Positions 17,831 to 27,058 are shown, numbered from the stretch's first letter. The stretch: 64,000 nt of DNA from an uncultured Collinsella sp. (GCA_958403395.1 CATXXF010000003.1:33515-97514), one strand, 5' to 3'. The notes: generated from the letters alone by a model not told the origin. A program made the numbers and translations.

Positions 17831-18543
17831 TCATCACCCTCTTTGGCAATCGGCTCAGCGGTAGTCGCGGTAGCCACGTCAGCATCAACCGAAGCGGAAA
17901 CATTCTGAGCCCTAGTTGTCACCGGTGCCGGACCAACCTGAATATCCCCGCGTACCCAATCACCATCGAGCGCACGCGCCACCCAGTGATAGATGGGAAT
18001 CGTAAAGAAGATCAGCGCGGCAAAGGGCCCGGCACCAAACAGGAACATCAGCAAAAAGAACAGCAGCCAGCACACGGCCCAATACGGGAACGACTGGAAC
18101 GGACCCTTCACCGGAGTCGAGCCAACCGCGGTGCCACTCGTCGCCTGCGCCGTAGCGGCATTTGCGGCCTGTGCACTCCAACTTGCCGCTTGCGCCGCCT
18201 TGGCGGCGGCGTCACTCGCCTGTGTTGCCGCCTCGGTAGCGCGTGCCGCCGCCTCATGGGTACGAGCACGCTCTGCCGCCTCGGCCTCGCGCTGGCGGGC
18301 GCGGTCCTCGTTCTCAAACTCGATATCGTCCTCAATCTCATCGCTCGGATTGAGCAGCTCGTCCAGACTCACACCATAGAGCTTGGCGAGCGAGATCAGG
18401 TTCTCGGTATCGGGCGAGCTCTCCGCACGCTCCCATTTACTGACCGCCTGGCGCGACAGCCCCAGCTTTCGTGCCAGCCCTTCTTGGCTAAAGCCTTTGC
18501 TGCGGCGAAGGTCGGCGAGCCGCTGCGCAGTTTCTACATTCAT
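17827..18543 (-). CDS. XRE-family regulator with a C-terminal membrane domain
   Basis: 238 residues from ATG 18543, preceded by AGGAGG at 18548-18553; longer in-frame starts upstream lack a site. The N-terminal 65 residues are a clear HTH_3 domain (LADLRRSKGFSQEGLARKLG, then LSRQAVSKWERAES). A Glu/Arg/Ala-rich segment of about 60 residues, probably coiled coil, follows. Two hydrophobic segments (AVCWLLFFLLMFLF and AALIFFTIPIYHWVA) are near the C-terminus. The regulator is thus membrane-tethered and coupled to the DUF4097 gene, so it may sense the membrane or its partner. Self-regulation is likely but no operator is obvious. Confidence 0.85.
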   Translation of the reverse strand: MNVETAQRLADLRRSKGFSQEGLARKLGLSRQAVSKWERAESSPDTENLISLAKLYGVSLDELLNPSDEIEDDIEFENEDRARQREAEAAERARTHEAAARATEAATQASDAAAKAAQAASWSAQAANAATAQATSGTAVGSTPVKGPFQSFPYWAVCWLLFFLLMFLFGAGPFAALIFFTIPIYHWVARALDGDWVRGDIQVGPAPVTTRAQNVSASVDADVATATTAEPIAKEGDE

Positions 18544-18810
18544 GGTTCCTCCTATGTGATGCCAGCCGTGCCGCCGGACCGTTTTTGTTCTTAAGGCGCC
18601 TTGCACAGTTAAAAATCTATCCGCCACCGCCAAAAGCATGCCACCTATTCTAGTGAGATTTTTGACAACCGGCGGTTGCGGGCACATATGAGCTGCGGAA
18701 ATGTGTCCAAACAAAGCAATGACCCGCAGTTTGGTTGTCCCCGTTGCAACGTTAACGGTAGTATGGTCGTACTGTTTATTCCGCACCGCCAACGGAGGGA
18801 GTCCCGCGCC

Positions 18811-19683
18811 GTGAACCGCGATTTCGCCTCATCGCTCATCCAGCTCAACAACACGTTTTATCGCGAGCACTCCGCCTCCTTCTCCGATACGCGCCAGGCC
18901 CCGTGGCCCGGCTGGGTGCGCACCATGGATATCGCGCTCGAACAGCTCGACGTCGCCACGATCGAGCATCCCGTCCGCGTCTTCGATCTTGCCTGCGGCA
19001 ATATGCGATTCGAGAACTTTGCCGCCGGCGGCGCACTTGCCGCCAAGGGCGTCGACGGCGCAAACCCCTCGGCAGATGCCAGCTGCCCGTTTGAGTTCTA
19101 TGGTGTCGACTCGTGTCAAGATTTGGCTATCGATGCACATGGCCACGCCCTGCGCATTCCCAACCTGCACTTCCAGGAACTCGACGTGCTCGACGCCCTC
19201 ATGAAGCTCAACCCCGCCGAGACGCCCGACGTGCTTTTCGATGCCCCGCTCGCCGACATCTCGGTCTGCTTTGGCTTTATGCACCACGTGCCGTCGTGCG
19301 AGTACCGCGTACGCGTGCTCGACGCCTTGGTGCGCCAGACGCGCCCGGGCGGCATCATCGCCATCAGCTTTTGGGAGTTTATGAACGACGAGCGCATGGC
19401 GCGCAAGGCCGTTCGCGCCGAAGCCCGCGCCGAGCTCACCCCGCCGTTTGAGGGTTATGATTCCGCGCAGTTTGAAGCCGGCGACCACCTTATTGGCTGG
19501 CAAAACGACCGCCACGCCTACCGCTATTGCCATCACTTTGACGATCAGCAGATCACCGACCTGGTGCGCGGCGTCCGTACGTTCTACAAGAGCGGCGAGG
19601 TCCCCGTGCGCGAACTTGAGCGTTTCCACGCCGACGGTCGCAGCGGCGAGCTCAACCGCTACGTGATCCTCAAGCGCCTGTAG
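18811..19683 (+). CDS. Class I SAM-dependent methyltransferase
   Basis: 290 residues from GTG 18811 with GGAGGGA about 10 nt upstream. Motif I is VFDLACGNMRFENF, the acidic loop is FYGVDSCQDLAI, and motif IV/V is DISVCFGFMHHVPSCEYR followed by TRPGGIIAISFWEF. The FGFMHHVPS and LVRQTRPGGIIAISFW blocks resemble Trm9/ABH8-type tRNA methyltransferases, but the target cannot be set from sequence. It lies upstream of trmB on the same strand, 118 bp apart, so a tRNA substrate is plausible. A candidate promoter is TTGACA at 18662 with CATATG 17 bp downstream. Confidence 0.75.
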   Translation: MNRDFASSLIQLNNTFYREHSASFSDTRQAPWPGWVRTMDIALEQLDVATIEHPVRVFDLACGNMRFENFAAGGALAAKGVDGANPSADASCPFEFYGVDSCQDLAIDAHGHALRIPNLHFQELDVLDALMKLNPAETPDVLFDAPLADISVCFGFMHHVPSCEYRVRVLDALVRQTRPGGIIAISFWEFMNDERMARKAVRAEARAELTPPFEGYDSAQFEAGDHLIGWQNDRHAYRYCHHFDDQQITDLVRGVRTFYKSGEVPVRELERFHADGRSGELNRYVILKRL

Positions 19684-19801
19684 GCACCGACGACTCGCCG
19701 TCGAGCCGCATCGCATCTTTCGGGCAAACTATGCCCACCCTTTTTCAACCCATTGACGGAACGCGCGGCCATGCGTTTCGCATTTATGACCAAGGAGCCT
19801 C

Positions 19802-20641
19802 ATGGGAGCCGTCCACGTTCGCACGCCTAAGAACTTTGTGCTCGAGGAGCGCCTGGAGCGCTACGCCGATGCGATTGAGACGAACCCCGAGGCTTATGCC
19901 GGAGATTGGCGCAAGGCTTGCGCGCCAGCTGGCAGCAAGCCCTTCGAACACCTTCACCTGGATCTTGGTTGTGGCAAAGGCACCTATCTAGTTGAGCGCG
20001 CTCGCCGTGAGCCCGAAACGCTCTTCATCGGCATGGATCAGGAGCCCATCTGCATTGCCTATGTCGCTCAGAAGATCTGTGAGCAGGAGTTGCCCAACGC
20101 ACTCGTCCTGCCCCGAGGCACCGCATCGCTGCCGCAGCTGTTTGCCGCAGGCGAGCTCGATGCCATCACCGTTAACTTTCCCACGCCGCAGCCCAAGGCC
20201 AAGTACGCCAAAAAACGACTCGTCCATGTCGACCATCTGATGCTCTATCGCCCGCTCTTTTCAGCCGGCGCCACCGTCACGCTGCGAACCGACAGCAAGC
20301 CATTGCGCGACTACGCCCTGGGGCAGTTTGCCGCGGCCGGCTACGGCACGCTTTGGGTTAGTGACGACGTCCGCCGCGACCATCCCGAGCACCCCGAGAC
20401 CGAATATGAATGCCGCACGCGCGAGATGGGTGCCGCCGTCTATGGCATTTGCGCCACACCCGGCGCGCAGCCCAGCGATGAACAGCTCGCGGCGGGCCGC
20501 GCGCAGGAGCAAAGCCTTGCCTGCTACCTGCCCGAAAACCTCGATGCGCTCACCTATATACCTCTGGGCATGGAAGAAGCCGTCGAGAACTTTAGAAACC
20601 GCGCCCGCAAAGGCAAGAAGCGCCTGCCGCAAGAGTCCTAG
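19802..20641 (+). CDS. trmB: tRNA (guanine-46-N7)-methyltransferase
   Basis: 279 residues behind AAGGAGCCTC. TrmB marks are HLDLGCGKGTYLVERA (SAM loop), FIGMDQEPICIAY and VNFPTPQPKAKYAKKRLVH, the counterpart of the usual FPDPWPKKRH. The last part, ETEYECRTREMGAAVYG, corresponds to the family's TxYE region. The enzyme places m7G at position 46 in the tRNA variable loop. The C-terminal 45 residues are an extra basic tail (NRARKGKKRL). Copy A of the 123-bp repeat follows 66 bp downstream. The FPTPQPK variant is unusual but keeps the key residues. Confidence 0.85.
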   Translation: MGAVHVRTPKNFVLEERLERYADAIETNPEAYAGDWRKACAPAGSKPFEHLHLDLGCGKGTYLVERARREPETLFIGMDQEPICIAYVAQKICEQELPNALVLPRGTASLPQLFAAGELDAITVNFPTPQPKAKYAKKRLVHVDHLMLYRPLFSAGATVTLRTDSKPLRDYALGQFAAAGYGTLWVSDDVRRDHPEHPETEYECRTREMGAAVYGICATPGAQPSDEQLAAGRAQEQSLACYLPENLDALTYIPLGMEEAVENFRNRARKGKKRLPQES

Positions 20642-20706
20642 GGGCTTCTGATGGTCGCGGCGTCGACAAACAAGCACAAATAGGCGCCAGCGAACGGCCT
20701 TCATAC

Positions 20707-20829
20707 CTAAGTGAGTAGACTTTTTTGCAATAGCCAAGCACAACCCGCATAACGAAAACTAAAACCGCAGGTAGATCCCTTGCGCAAAAGCCATGTGCTC
20801 GCGATATCGCAAAAAGTCTACTCACTTAG
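20707..20829. repeat. 123-bp palindrome-ended repeat, copy A
   Basis: Ends are CTAAGTGAGTAGACTTTTT and its inverse, AAAAAGTCTACTCACTTAG. The interior shares CCGCAGGTAGAT with copies B and C but is otherwise more diverged. It sits in the 309-bp gap between trmB and the helicase gene. No other feature is seen in this gap apart from the helicase promoter region. Confidence 0.85.
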
Positions 20830-20950
20830 CTGGCAACTGCACCAAACAGCTGGACAGAACGCCCATTTCCTGCATTTTCTCGCGCGCTGGCACCCCGCGC
20901 CGCCGCTACGCCATAATAGTTGGCGGACAAACGCGAGAGAAAGCAACCAC

Positions 20951-23632
20951 ATGGCACAGACCACGACAGATACTTCCGCCAGCACCGTTTCCGGCGCCGG
21001 CGCCGCCAGCTCGTTCTCGGGCGGCACGGGGACCGAAGCCGAATTCGGCTCACTCGGTGCGCTCTCCCCCACCTGGTGGGAGCCCGAGGACGGCAGCGAG
21101 CCCGAACCGTGGCTCACGCCCGACCAGGCCTTCGAACGCTTCTTTGAATGGACGAGCAATCGCGGTATTGAGCTGTGGGACCACCAGGAAGAGGCCCTCA
21201 TGGATCTAGCCGCCGGTGACCATGTCATTTTGGGAACACCGACCGGATCGGGCAAGTCGCTTGTCGCGCTGGGCATGCTCTTTATGGGCATGGCGCAGGG
21301 CAAGCGCTGCTACTACACGGCTCCCATCAAGGCTCTGGTCAGCGAGAAGTTTTTCGACCTTGTGCAGGTGCTCGGCCGCGATAACGTAGGCATGATCACC
21401 GGCGACACGCATATCAACACCAAGGCACCCGTCATCTGCTGCACGGCAGAGATCCTTGCCAACGACGCACTGCGCGAGGGCGAAGATGCCGACGTGGGCT
21501 GCGTGGCCATGGACGAGTTCCACTACTTTGCCGACCCCGACCGCGGTTGGGCCTGGCAGGTGCCGCTGCTCACCCTGCCCCACACGCAATTTATGCTCAT
21601 GAGCGCCACGCTCGGCGATGTCACTGCCATCGCCGCCTCACTCGAGGAACACACCGGCGCTGCTTGCGACTTGGTCGTCGATGCCCCGCGTCCTGTTCCG
21701 CTGAGCTACGACTATGTGACGACCTCCCTCGAGGGCACGGTCGAGCTCGCCATGCGCCGTGGAGAGGCCCCGCTCTATATCGTGCACTTTAGCCAGGACG
21801 CCGCCCTTGCGACGGCGCAATCCCTCGCCAACTTTGGCATTGCCAGCAAGGAGCAGCGCGAGGCTATTAAGGAAGCCGCCAAAGGCACGAGCTTCTCGAC
21901 GGCCTTCGGCAAGATCCTCAAGCGCTTGCTTAGCTGCGGCGTCGGCGTGCACCACGCCGGTATGCTGCCGCGCTATCGCCTACTGGTCGAGCGCCTGGCA
22001 CAGCAGGGCCTACTGCCCGTCATTTGCGGCACCGATACACTCGGCGTCGGCATCAACGTGCCCATCCACACCGTGGTCCTCACCGCGCTCACCAAGTTCG
22101 ACGGTTACAAGATGCGTCGTCTGCGCGCCCGCGAGTTCCATCAGATTGCCGGTCGCGCCGGCCGCTCGGGCTTCGATACCGAGGGCATGGTCATCGCCGA
22201 GGCCCCGGAGCACGAGATCGAGAACGCCAAGCTCATGGCCAAGGCGGGCGACGACCCCAAGAAGCTCCGCAAGATTAAAAAGAAGAAAGCCCCCGAGGGC
22301 TTTGTCACCTGGAACAAGCAGACCTTTGAGCGCCTGATCGAGACGCAGCCCGAAACGCTCAAGCCGCGCCTGCGCATCACGCACTCCATGGTGATTAGCG
22401 TGGTCGAGCAGGGCGGCGACGCCCGTGCCCGCGTACACGACCTCATCGAGACAAGCCTGCAGACCCCCGAGGAAAAGGCCAAGCTCGAGGTTCGCGCCGA
22501 CGAGATCTTCGCCACGCTCATCGATTCCGGCGTCGTCGTTCGCACCGAGGTGCCGCCCGCACCCGACGCCCCGACTGGCGCCGCACCAGACATCGACTAT
22601 GCACTGACGGTCGATCTGCCCGAGGACTTTGCGCTCGACCAGCCACTCTCGCCGTTTTTGCTTGCCGCGCTGGAGCTGCTCGACCCCGAGAGTGAGACCT
22701 ATACCATGGACCTCATCTCGATGGTCGAGGCTACGCTCGAGGACCCCAAGCAGGTATTGCGCGCACAGGAGCGCGCCGCGCGCGACCGCGCGATGGCCGA
22801 AATGAAGGCTGACGGCGTCGAATATGAGGAACGCCTGGAGCGCATCCAGGATGTCACCTACGAAAAGCCGCTCGAGGACCTGCTCGATGCCGCCTTCGAC
22901 AAGTACTGCCAGGAAGTACCCTGGGCAAACGACTACCAGCTCTCTCCCAAGAGCGTTCTGCGCGATATGCTGGAGAGCGCGAGCGATTTTAAGGGCTATA
23001 TCCAAAAGCTTGGCATCGCCCGCTCCGAGGGCATTCTGCTGCGTTACCTAGCCGAGGCCTACCGTTCTCTCGATCGCACCGTTCCCATTGAGAAGCGCGA
23101 TGAGCGCTTGCGTGACATCATTTCGTGGCTCGGCTTTGTGGTGCGCTCGGTCGACTCGAGCCTGGTGGACGAGTGGGAGAACGCCGGCAACCCCGCTGCA
23201 CTCGACGCCGCACCGCCGCAGGGCATCGACGAGGTCGTTGCGGACCGTCGCGGCTGCACGCTGTTGGTGCGCAACGCACTCTTCCGCCGCGTGACCCTTG
23301 CCGCCCGCGAGCACGTTCGCGACTTGGGCGAGCTCGATGAGGACTGGGGCATGAGCGAGGTCCGCTGGCAAAGGGCGCTCGACGCCTATCACGAGCAACA
23401 CGAGGAAATCCTCACCGACGGAGATGCCCGCAGTGCCGCGATGTTTTCCATCGATGAATCCGACGAGAAGACCGATCACGTGTGGCACGTGCACCAGATC
23501 TTTGCCGACGAAGATGGCGACCACGATTTTGGCATCATGGGCGATGTCGATCTGGACGCCACGCAAGACGGCGGCGAGGTCATCTTCAAAAACTACCGTG
23601 TCGGCTTTATCGAGGACCTGCTCGAGAACTAG
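20951..23632 (+). CDS. Ski2-like DEAD/DEAH-box helicase with DUF3516-type C-terminus
   Basis: 893 residues from ATG 20951; the upstream in-frame extension runs through repeat copy A and is unlikely to be translated. After an acidic N-terminus come Walker A GTPTGSGKS, APIKALVSEK, CTAEILAN, the box VAMDEFHYFADPDRGW (DEFH rather than DEVH, usual for this family), MSATLGD, GTDTLGVGINVP and HQIAGRAGRSGFD. The long C-terminal part has the helical arrangement of DUF3516 actinobacterial helicases. Ski2-type enzymes unwind RNA, so a role in RNA turnover or ribosome biogenesis is likely. It is a single gene followed by a strong terminator. Confidence 0.9.
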   Translation: MAQTTTDTSASTVSGAGAASSFSGGTGTEAEFGSLGALSPTWWEPEDGSEPEPWLTPDQAFERFFEWTSNRGIELWDHQEEALMDLAAGDHVILGTPTGSGKSLVALGMLFMGMAQGKRCYYTAPIKALVSEKFFDLVQVLGRDNVGMITGDTHINTKAPVICCTAEILANDALREGEDADVGCVAMDEFHYFADPDRGWAWQVPLLTLPHTQFMLMSATLGDVTAIAASLEEHTGAACDLVVDAPRPVPLSYDYVTTSLEGTVELAMRRGEAPLYIVHFSQDAALATAQSLANFGIASKEQREAIKEAAKGTSFSTAFGKILKRLLSCGVGVHHAGMLPRYRLLVERLAQQGLLPVICGTDTLGVGINVPIHTVVLTALTKFDGYKMRRLRAREFHQIAGRAGRSGFDTEGMVIAEAPEHEIENAKLMAKAGDDPKKLRKIKKKKAPEGFVTWNKQTFERLIETQPETLKPRLRITHSMVISVVEQGGDARARVHDLIETSLQTPEEKAKLEVRADEIFATLIDSGVVVRTEVPPAPDAPTGAAPDIDYALTVDLPEDFALDQPLSPFLLAALELLDPESETYTMDLISMVEATLEDPKQVLRAQERAARDRAMAEMKADGVEYEERLERIQDVTYEKPLEDLLDAAFDKYCQEVPWANDYQLSPKSVLRDMLESASDFKGYIQKLGIARSEGILLRYLAEAYRSLDRTVPIEKRDERLRDIISWLGFVVRSVDSSLVDEWENAGNPAALDAAPPQGIDEVVADRRGCTLLVRNALFRRVTLAAREHVRDLGELDEDWGMSEVRWQRALDAYHEQHEEILTDGDARSAAMFSIDESDEKTDHVWHVHQIFADEDGDHDFGIMGDVDLDATQDGGEVIFKNYRVGFIEDLLEN

Positions 23633-23650
23633 CCGACCATACTGGAACGA

Positions 23651-23692
23651 AGCGGGGCCGCTGGCAACATCGCCAGCGGCCCCGCTTTGCGC
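23651..23692 (+). terminator. Strong intrinsic terminator
   Basis: A perfect 15-bp inverted repeat (AGCGGGGCCGCTGGC with its complement) and a six-base loop, followed by TTTGCG. It separates the helicase gene from the convergent DUF2130 gene. Confidence 0.85.
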
Positions 23693-23705
23693 TATACGCT
23701 ATGCC

Positions 23706-25463
23706 CTACTCGGCATCCTCGACCTCATATGAATCCGCCTCGGCGGGCTCATCGTTTATCTCCGTCGCAGCCCCACGCGCCTCATCAAACGCCGCCTTCA
23801 TGGTCTTGTTACCCCAGGTGAGCTTGCGAATGGTAAGATCGTCGGCCTTCTTGTTGGCTAGGCGCAGATTGTTCTCGGAGGACAGCAACGCCTCCTTGGT
23901 TTTCTGCAGATGGCTAATCGTCTTGTCGATCTCATCGATCGCCGTTTGGAACTTACGGCTCGCGATCTCGTAGTTGCGGCCGAAGTCGTTCTTGAACTTT
24001 TCCATCTTGGCTTCGAAGTTCGTGACGTCGATATTCTGCTGTTTGTACTCCGCCAGCTCCTGCTTATAGCGAAGCGAACCCATGGCGGCGTTGCGAAGAA
24101 GCGTAATCATGGGAATGAAAAACTGCGGACGAATCACGTACATCTTCTCGTAGCGATAGCTCACGTCCACGATGCCGGCATTGTAAAGCTCGCTCTCGGG
24201 CTCGAGCAGCGTGCAGAGCACCGCGTACTCACAGCCTTTTTGGCGACGATCGTGATCGAGTTTCTTAAAGAAGTCCTCATTTTTATGCTTGGTCGCGGTC
24301 TCGTCGTTCTCGTTTTTCATCTCGAACATAATCGAAATGACCTCGTTGCCGCTCGCGTCGCACTCGCGGAAGATAAAGTCGCCCTTGGTGCCCTCGGACG
24401 CATCGTTATCCTTCTCGAAGTACGCGTTAGGAAACGCCGTCATGCGCAGACGGTTAAACTCGGTCTCGCAGTGCTGCTCAAGCGACTCGCCCACCATCTT
24501 GGTGGACAGACGAATCTTCATTTCCTTAAGGCGCTCAATCTCTTCGTCCTTGTAGCGGATCAACTCGTCGCTCACACGCTTGGCCTGCGCAAGCTCAAGC
24601 TCGTGGGCTGCCTTGGCCTGTTCCTCGCGAGAATCGCGCACCGCCAGCTCGCTCGTCAGTTTGGCACGCGCCTCATCACGCTCACGCTCCGCCGCGGCGA
24701 CCGCCTCCGATAGGTTCATTTTGGCCGTCAGCTCCTGTTCGCGCAGCTGGGCACGCAGGCCCTCGGCCTCTTGCTCGGACTGAGCCTTTGCGGCGGAAAA
24801 CTTCTCTTGTACCTTCGCGCGATAGTCAGCAAGCGCGCGCTCGGCCTCGCTGCGAGCGGCATCGAGCTCACGCTGCGACTCTGCCGCGGCAGCGGCAAGC
24901 GCCATCTCCTGGGCCTTGTCCGCAGCGGAGAGCTTTGCCTGTAGCTCAGCAATCTGAGCGTCGCGGGCGGACAGATCGTTTTGAGCAGCATTGCGCGCCG
25001 CCGCCTCGGCAAGTTTGGCTTCGTCATCCTTGCGTCCCAGCTGCGCGCGCAGGTTGTCAATCTCACGCTGGAGCTCTGCGTTTTCCTTCTGCGCATCCGC
25101 ACGGGCCTCAACCGCCGCGCGCTGGCTTGCGCTCTCGCGCTCCGTGGCAGCGCCCTCGAGCTTGGCGCGCAGCTCGGCAAGCTCGGCATCGCGCTTGGCA
25201 ACCTCTTGTGCCAGCTGCTGAGCTGCAGCATTCTTCTGCTCGACAAGCTGAGCATTGCGCTGAGACTCTGCCTTTTGCAAGGCAGCCGTCGAACGAGAGC
25301 GCTCAAGTTCCAGCGCCTGCTCGCCCTCGCGCTGGACTGCCTTCACGCGCTCATCCAGGTCGCGCGAAAACTCAGCATCGCGCACCTGCTTGACGATATC
25401 CGCATAGCCGGACGCATCGACCTTAAACACTTCGCCACAATGCGGGCACTTGATCTCATTCAT
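23706..25463 (-). CDS. DUF2130 coiled-coil protein with N-terminal zinc-ribbon-like motif
   Basis: 585 residues. The first residues, IKCPHCGEVFKVDASGY, form half of a zinc ribbon. Residues about 35-310 are a long coiled coil rich in Ala, Glu, Gln and Arg. The DUF2130 domain follows, with LIRYKDEEIERLKEMK, SLEQHCETEFNRLR, GDFIFRECDASGNEVISIMFEMK (a PD-(D/E)xK-like core with an acidic and Glu-x-Lys pair), and KLDHDRRQKGCEYAVLCTLLE. The PD-(D/E)xK fold suggests nuclease ancestry, but activity is unproven. It is monocistronic, with its own start just after an upstream gene's terminator. Confidence 0.85.
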   Translation of the reverse strand: MNEIKCPHCGEVFKVDASGYADIVKQVRDAEFSRDLDERVKAVQREGEQALELERSRSTAALQKAESQRNAQLVEQKNAAAQQLAQEVAKRDAELAELRAKLEGAATERESASQRAAVEARADAQKENAELQREIDNLRAQLGRKDDEAKLAEAAARNAAQNDLSARDAQIAELQAKLSAADKAQEMALAAAAAESQRELDAARSEAERALADYRAKVQEKFSAAKAQSEQEAEGLRAQLREQELTAKMNLSEAVAAAERERDEARAKLTSELAVRDSREEQAKAAHELELAQAKRVSDELIRYKDEEIERLKEMKIRLSTKMVGESLEQHCETEFNRLRMTAFPNAYFEKDNDASEGTKGDFIFRECDASGNEVISIMFEMKNENDETATKHKNEDFFKKLDHDRRQKGCEYAVLCTLLEPESELYNAGIVDVSYRYEKMYVIRPQFFIPMITLLRNAAMGSLRYKQELAEYKQQNIDVTNFEAKMEKFKNDFGRNYEIASRKFQTAIDEIDKTISHLQKTKEALLSSENNLRLANKKADDLTIRKLTWGNKTMKAAFDEARGAATEINDEPAEADSYEVEDAE

Positions 25464-25527
25464 AGCAGCTCCTCGATGGACGCAAATTTCAACCGCCTAC
25501 ACTCTACCGCGCCGCACGGACAAAAAA

Positions 25528-25556
25528 GGCGCCGCCGCCATAATGGCAACGGCGCC
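25528..25556 (-). terminator. Terminator after the phosphoesterase gene
   Basis: GGCGCCG pairs with CGGCGCC around an inner GCCATAATGGC palindrome. On the minus strand it is followed by TTTTTTG, so it ends transcripts coming from the phosphoesterase gene. Confidence 0.75.
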
Positions 25557-25558
25557 AG

Positions 25559-25595
25559 AACCGCCACAAAGGTGCCTGTCCCCTTTGTGGTGGTT
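25559..25595. repeat. CTGTCCC-loop hairpin, copy 2
   Basis: Arms AACCGCCACAAAGG and CCTTTGTGGTGGTT pair except at one position; the loop is TGCCTGTCC. It lies directly before the terminator at 25528. The stem is close to that of the terminator hairpin at 59899. Confidence 0.75.
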
Positions 25596-25601
25596 CGAGA
25601 A

Positions 25602-26147
25602 TTACAGTCCAAAAAAGTCGAGGATTTGATCGCGGCTTACGGGCCTGTACTCGTTGGCATCGAGACCGACATCGTAGCGAAAGATAGGGCGCTCGCGATC
25701 GCGGTTGCGCGCGTTGGTGCGGTCTCCCCTGCTGTGGATATGCCCGTGCAGCATGATGGCGCCACGCGCCTTACCGTTCCAGCTGAGCATGGGGTAGTGG
25801 CTCAACACCAGGCGATGGCCCTTGGCGTAACCGGGTGCGACCTCCAGATAATCGCGTACATCTTCCCAAATCTGCGGTACGTCGGGATCTTCCCAGTCAC
25901 CGTCATGGTTGCCACGGATGAGCGTTACGTTCTGACATTCGATGCGCTCGCGCAGGCGCACCGCCTCCACCAGGGGCAAACGATAGGTAAAGTCACCCAG
26001 AATATAGAGGCGGTCGTCCGCAGCAACGCACTCGTTGATAGCATCGATGACCTTGCGGTTCATCTCCTCGACCGAATCAAATGGTCGATCCATGTCGTGC
26101 AAGATATTCGTATCGCCCAGGTGCAGGTCGGCGGTAAACCACATCAT
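25602..26147 (-). CDS. Calcineurin-like metallophosphoesterase
   Basis: 181 residues from an ATG at 26147 with AGGA about 10 nt upstream; longer starts (26162 or 26177) cannot be excluded. The metal-binding motifs are in order: FTADLHLGD, ILGDFTY, RGNHDGD, LSHYPML and MLHGHIHSRG. This matches the small YfcE/PA-type phosphoesterases that act on phosphodiesters or nucleotides in the cytoplasm. The substrate is not predictable. It ends just before a CTGTCCC-loop hairpin and a terminator. The HIRAN and small acidic genes lie upstream on the same strand and may belong to the same transcript. Confidence 0.85.
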   Translation of the reverse strand: MMWFTADLHLGDTNILHDMDRPFDSVEEMNRKVIDAINECVAADDRLYILGDFTYRLPLVEAVRLRERIECQNVTLIRGNHDGDWEDPDVPQIWEDVRDYLEVAPGYAKGHRLVLSHYPMLSWNGKARGAIMLHGHIHSRGDRTNARNRDRERPIFRYDVGLDANEYRPVSRDQILDFFGL

Positions 26148-26213
26148 CGTCTCTGTCCTCATTTCGCAACGCGTCAAACACGTGCTAAGTATACAGACAC
26201 AGCGATGCGGCGG

Positions 26214-26393
26214 TTAGCCAAAGAGCCCGCCGAACAGGCCGCGGCGGCGTTTGTCTTGCTTTTTCGAAGCGTCACCCTGAGTTTTCTTGTCCTGCCGTTT
26301 CCTACGGTCCTGTTCCAACTCATCGTCATCGAGCAGCATATCCCACTCAAACGGATCGTCTGTCAGATCGAACTGGTCGTCGTCATCAAACAT
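26214..26393 (-). CDS. Small charged protein of unknown function
   Basis: 59 residues if it starts at the ATG at 26393, which is preceded by GGAGG at five bases; a start at 26405 adds four residues. The N-terminal half is acidic (MFDDDDQFDLTDDPFEW), the C-terminal half very basic (DRRKRQDKK and KKQDKRRRG), and the end is GLFGGLFG. There is no membrane segment or known motif. It follows the HIRAN gene closely and could be cotranscribed with it. The strong charge separation suggests a nucleic-acid- or ribosome-associated peptide, but that is a guess. Confidence 0.6.
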   Translation of the reverse strand: MFDDDDQFDLTDDPFEWDMLLDDDELEQDRRKRQDKKTQGDASKKQDKRRRGLFGGLFG

Positions 26394-26411
26394 GGCCGCC
26401 TCCATTGCCGA

Positions 26412-26738
26412 CTAGCGGGCATCCACCACGTAGAGTCCAACGCGCACCTGATGCCACGGGCTGCGTTCGGGAGCAACCTGTTGCACGCGGGCCTCAAATA
26501 CGTCCTCGTGGCCGTAATACATCATCAAGGACAGCGGGCCGACCTCGTTTCCCGGAACATAGCCAAGTTTGGTCTTGCCATAGTAGATCGCAACCGCCTC
26601 GGGATCATGGGGATTATCGCGCTCGGCGCACAGCGTCAGTTTATCGCCCGCTTTAAGATCGCCTAGGACCAAAGCGCCGTCGGCATATTGAAATCCTGCG
26701 ATGTGAAACGACAGAAGAACACGTGAAGGCTCGTACAT
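26412..26738 (-). CDS. HIRAN-domain protein
   Basis: 108 residues, almost all HIRAN domain: FHIAGFQYADGALVL, LKAGDKLTLCAERDNPHDPEAVAIYY and KLGYVPGNEVGPLSLMM. HIRAN domains bind DNA ends or recognise replication damage, often fused to SWI/SNF helicases; stand-alone bacterial ones have unclear roles. The gene is followed by the small charged gene at an 18-bp gap. The 236 bp between it and the holin-like gene (26739-26974) hold no further gene that I can support; they may carry an antisense RNA of the holin-like peptide. Confidence 0.8.
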   Translation of the reverse strand: MYEPSRVLLSFHIAGFQYADGALVLGDLKAGDKLTLCAERDNPHDPEAVAIYYGKTKLGYVPGNEVGPLSLMMYYGHEDVFEARVQQVAPERSPWHQVRVGLYVVDAR

Positions 26739-26974
26739 AGCAACTCCCCTAACGGCCGGATAAACCGGTGTGTAACCTTATTGAGAAGTCTACGGTCCCG
26801 TGCGGACACAAATACATCCTGTCTGCGTCCTTCAATCGTTTGCCTCAACGCTTGCGCGACAGAACGCTTGCAGATAAGATAGGAACACGGATGGCACTCG
26901 TTGCCGCGGGTCTTGCCAACTCCGATACACGTTTTCATCGTGAGAAGTGGCCGTCTTCGCTTACGCGGGGGCGG

Positions 26975-27058
26975 CTATTTCATTCGGCCGATAAACAGAC
27001 CGAGTTCGATAGCCGCAATCAACAACGCCAATAACGAAATAACATCGCTTGCGTTCAT
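26975..27058 (-). CDS. 27-residue hydrophobic peptide, putative holin-like (type I) toxin
   Basis: A 27-residue frame starts at ATG 27058 behind AGAAGGGA and ends TAG at 26975. The sequence is MNASDVISLLALLIAAIELG followed by LFIGRMK: a short polar start, one membrane helix and a basic tail. This is the layout of the holin-like toxin family (Hol_Tox), whose members read similar to M-x-y-E-A-L-x-L-M-I-x-F-G. Members are usually kept silent by an antisense RNA. GC-rich inverted sequence downstream (about 26895-26965) could hold such an RNA, with GTTGCCGCGGG as one arm. The assignment rests on layout and weak similarity. Confidence 0.55.
   Translation of the reverse strand: MNASDVISLLALLIAAIELGLFIGRMK

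Noticed and set aside
24981..26666. 561-codon open frame on the plus strand over the DUF2130 and phosphoesterase genes
   Set aside because: Both genes on the minus strand have clear domains; the plus-strand frame has none and crosses two gene boundaries.
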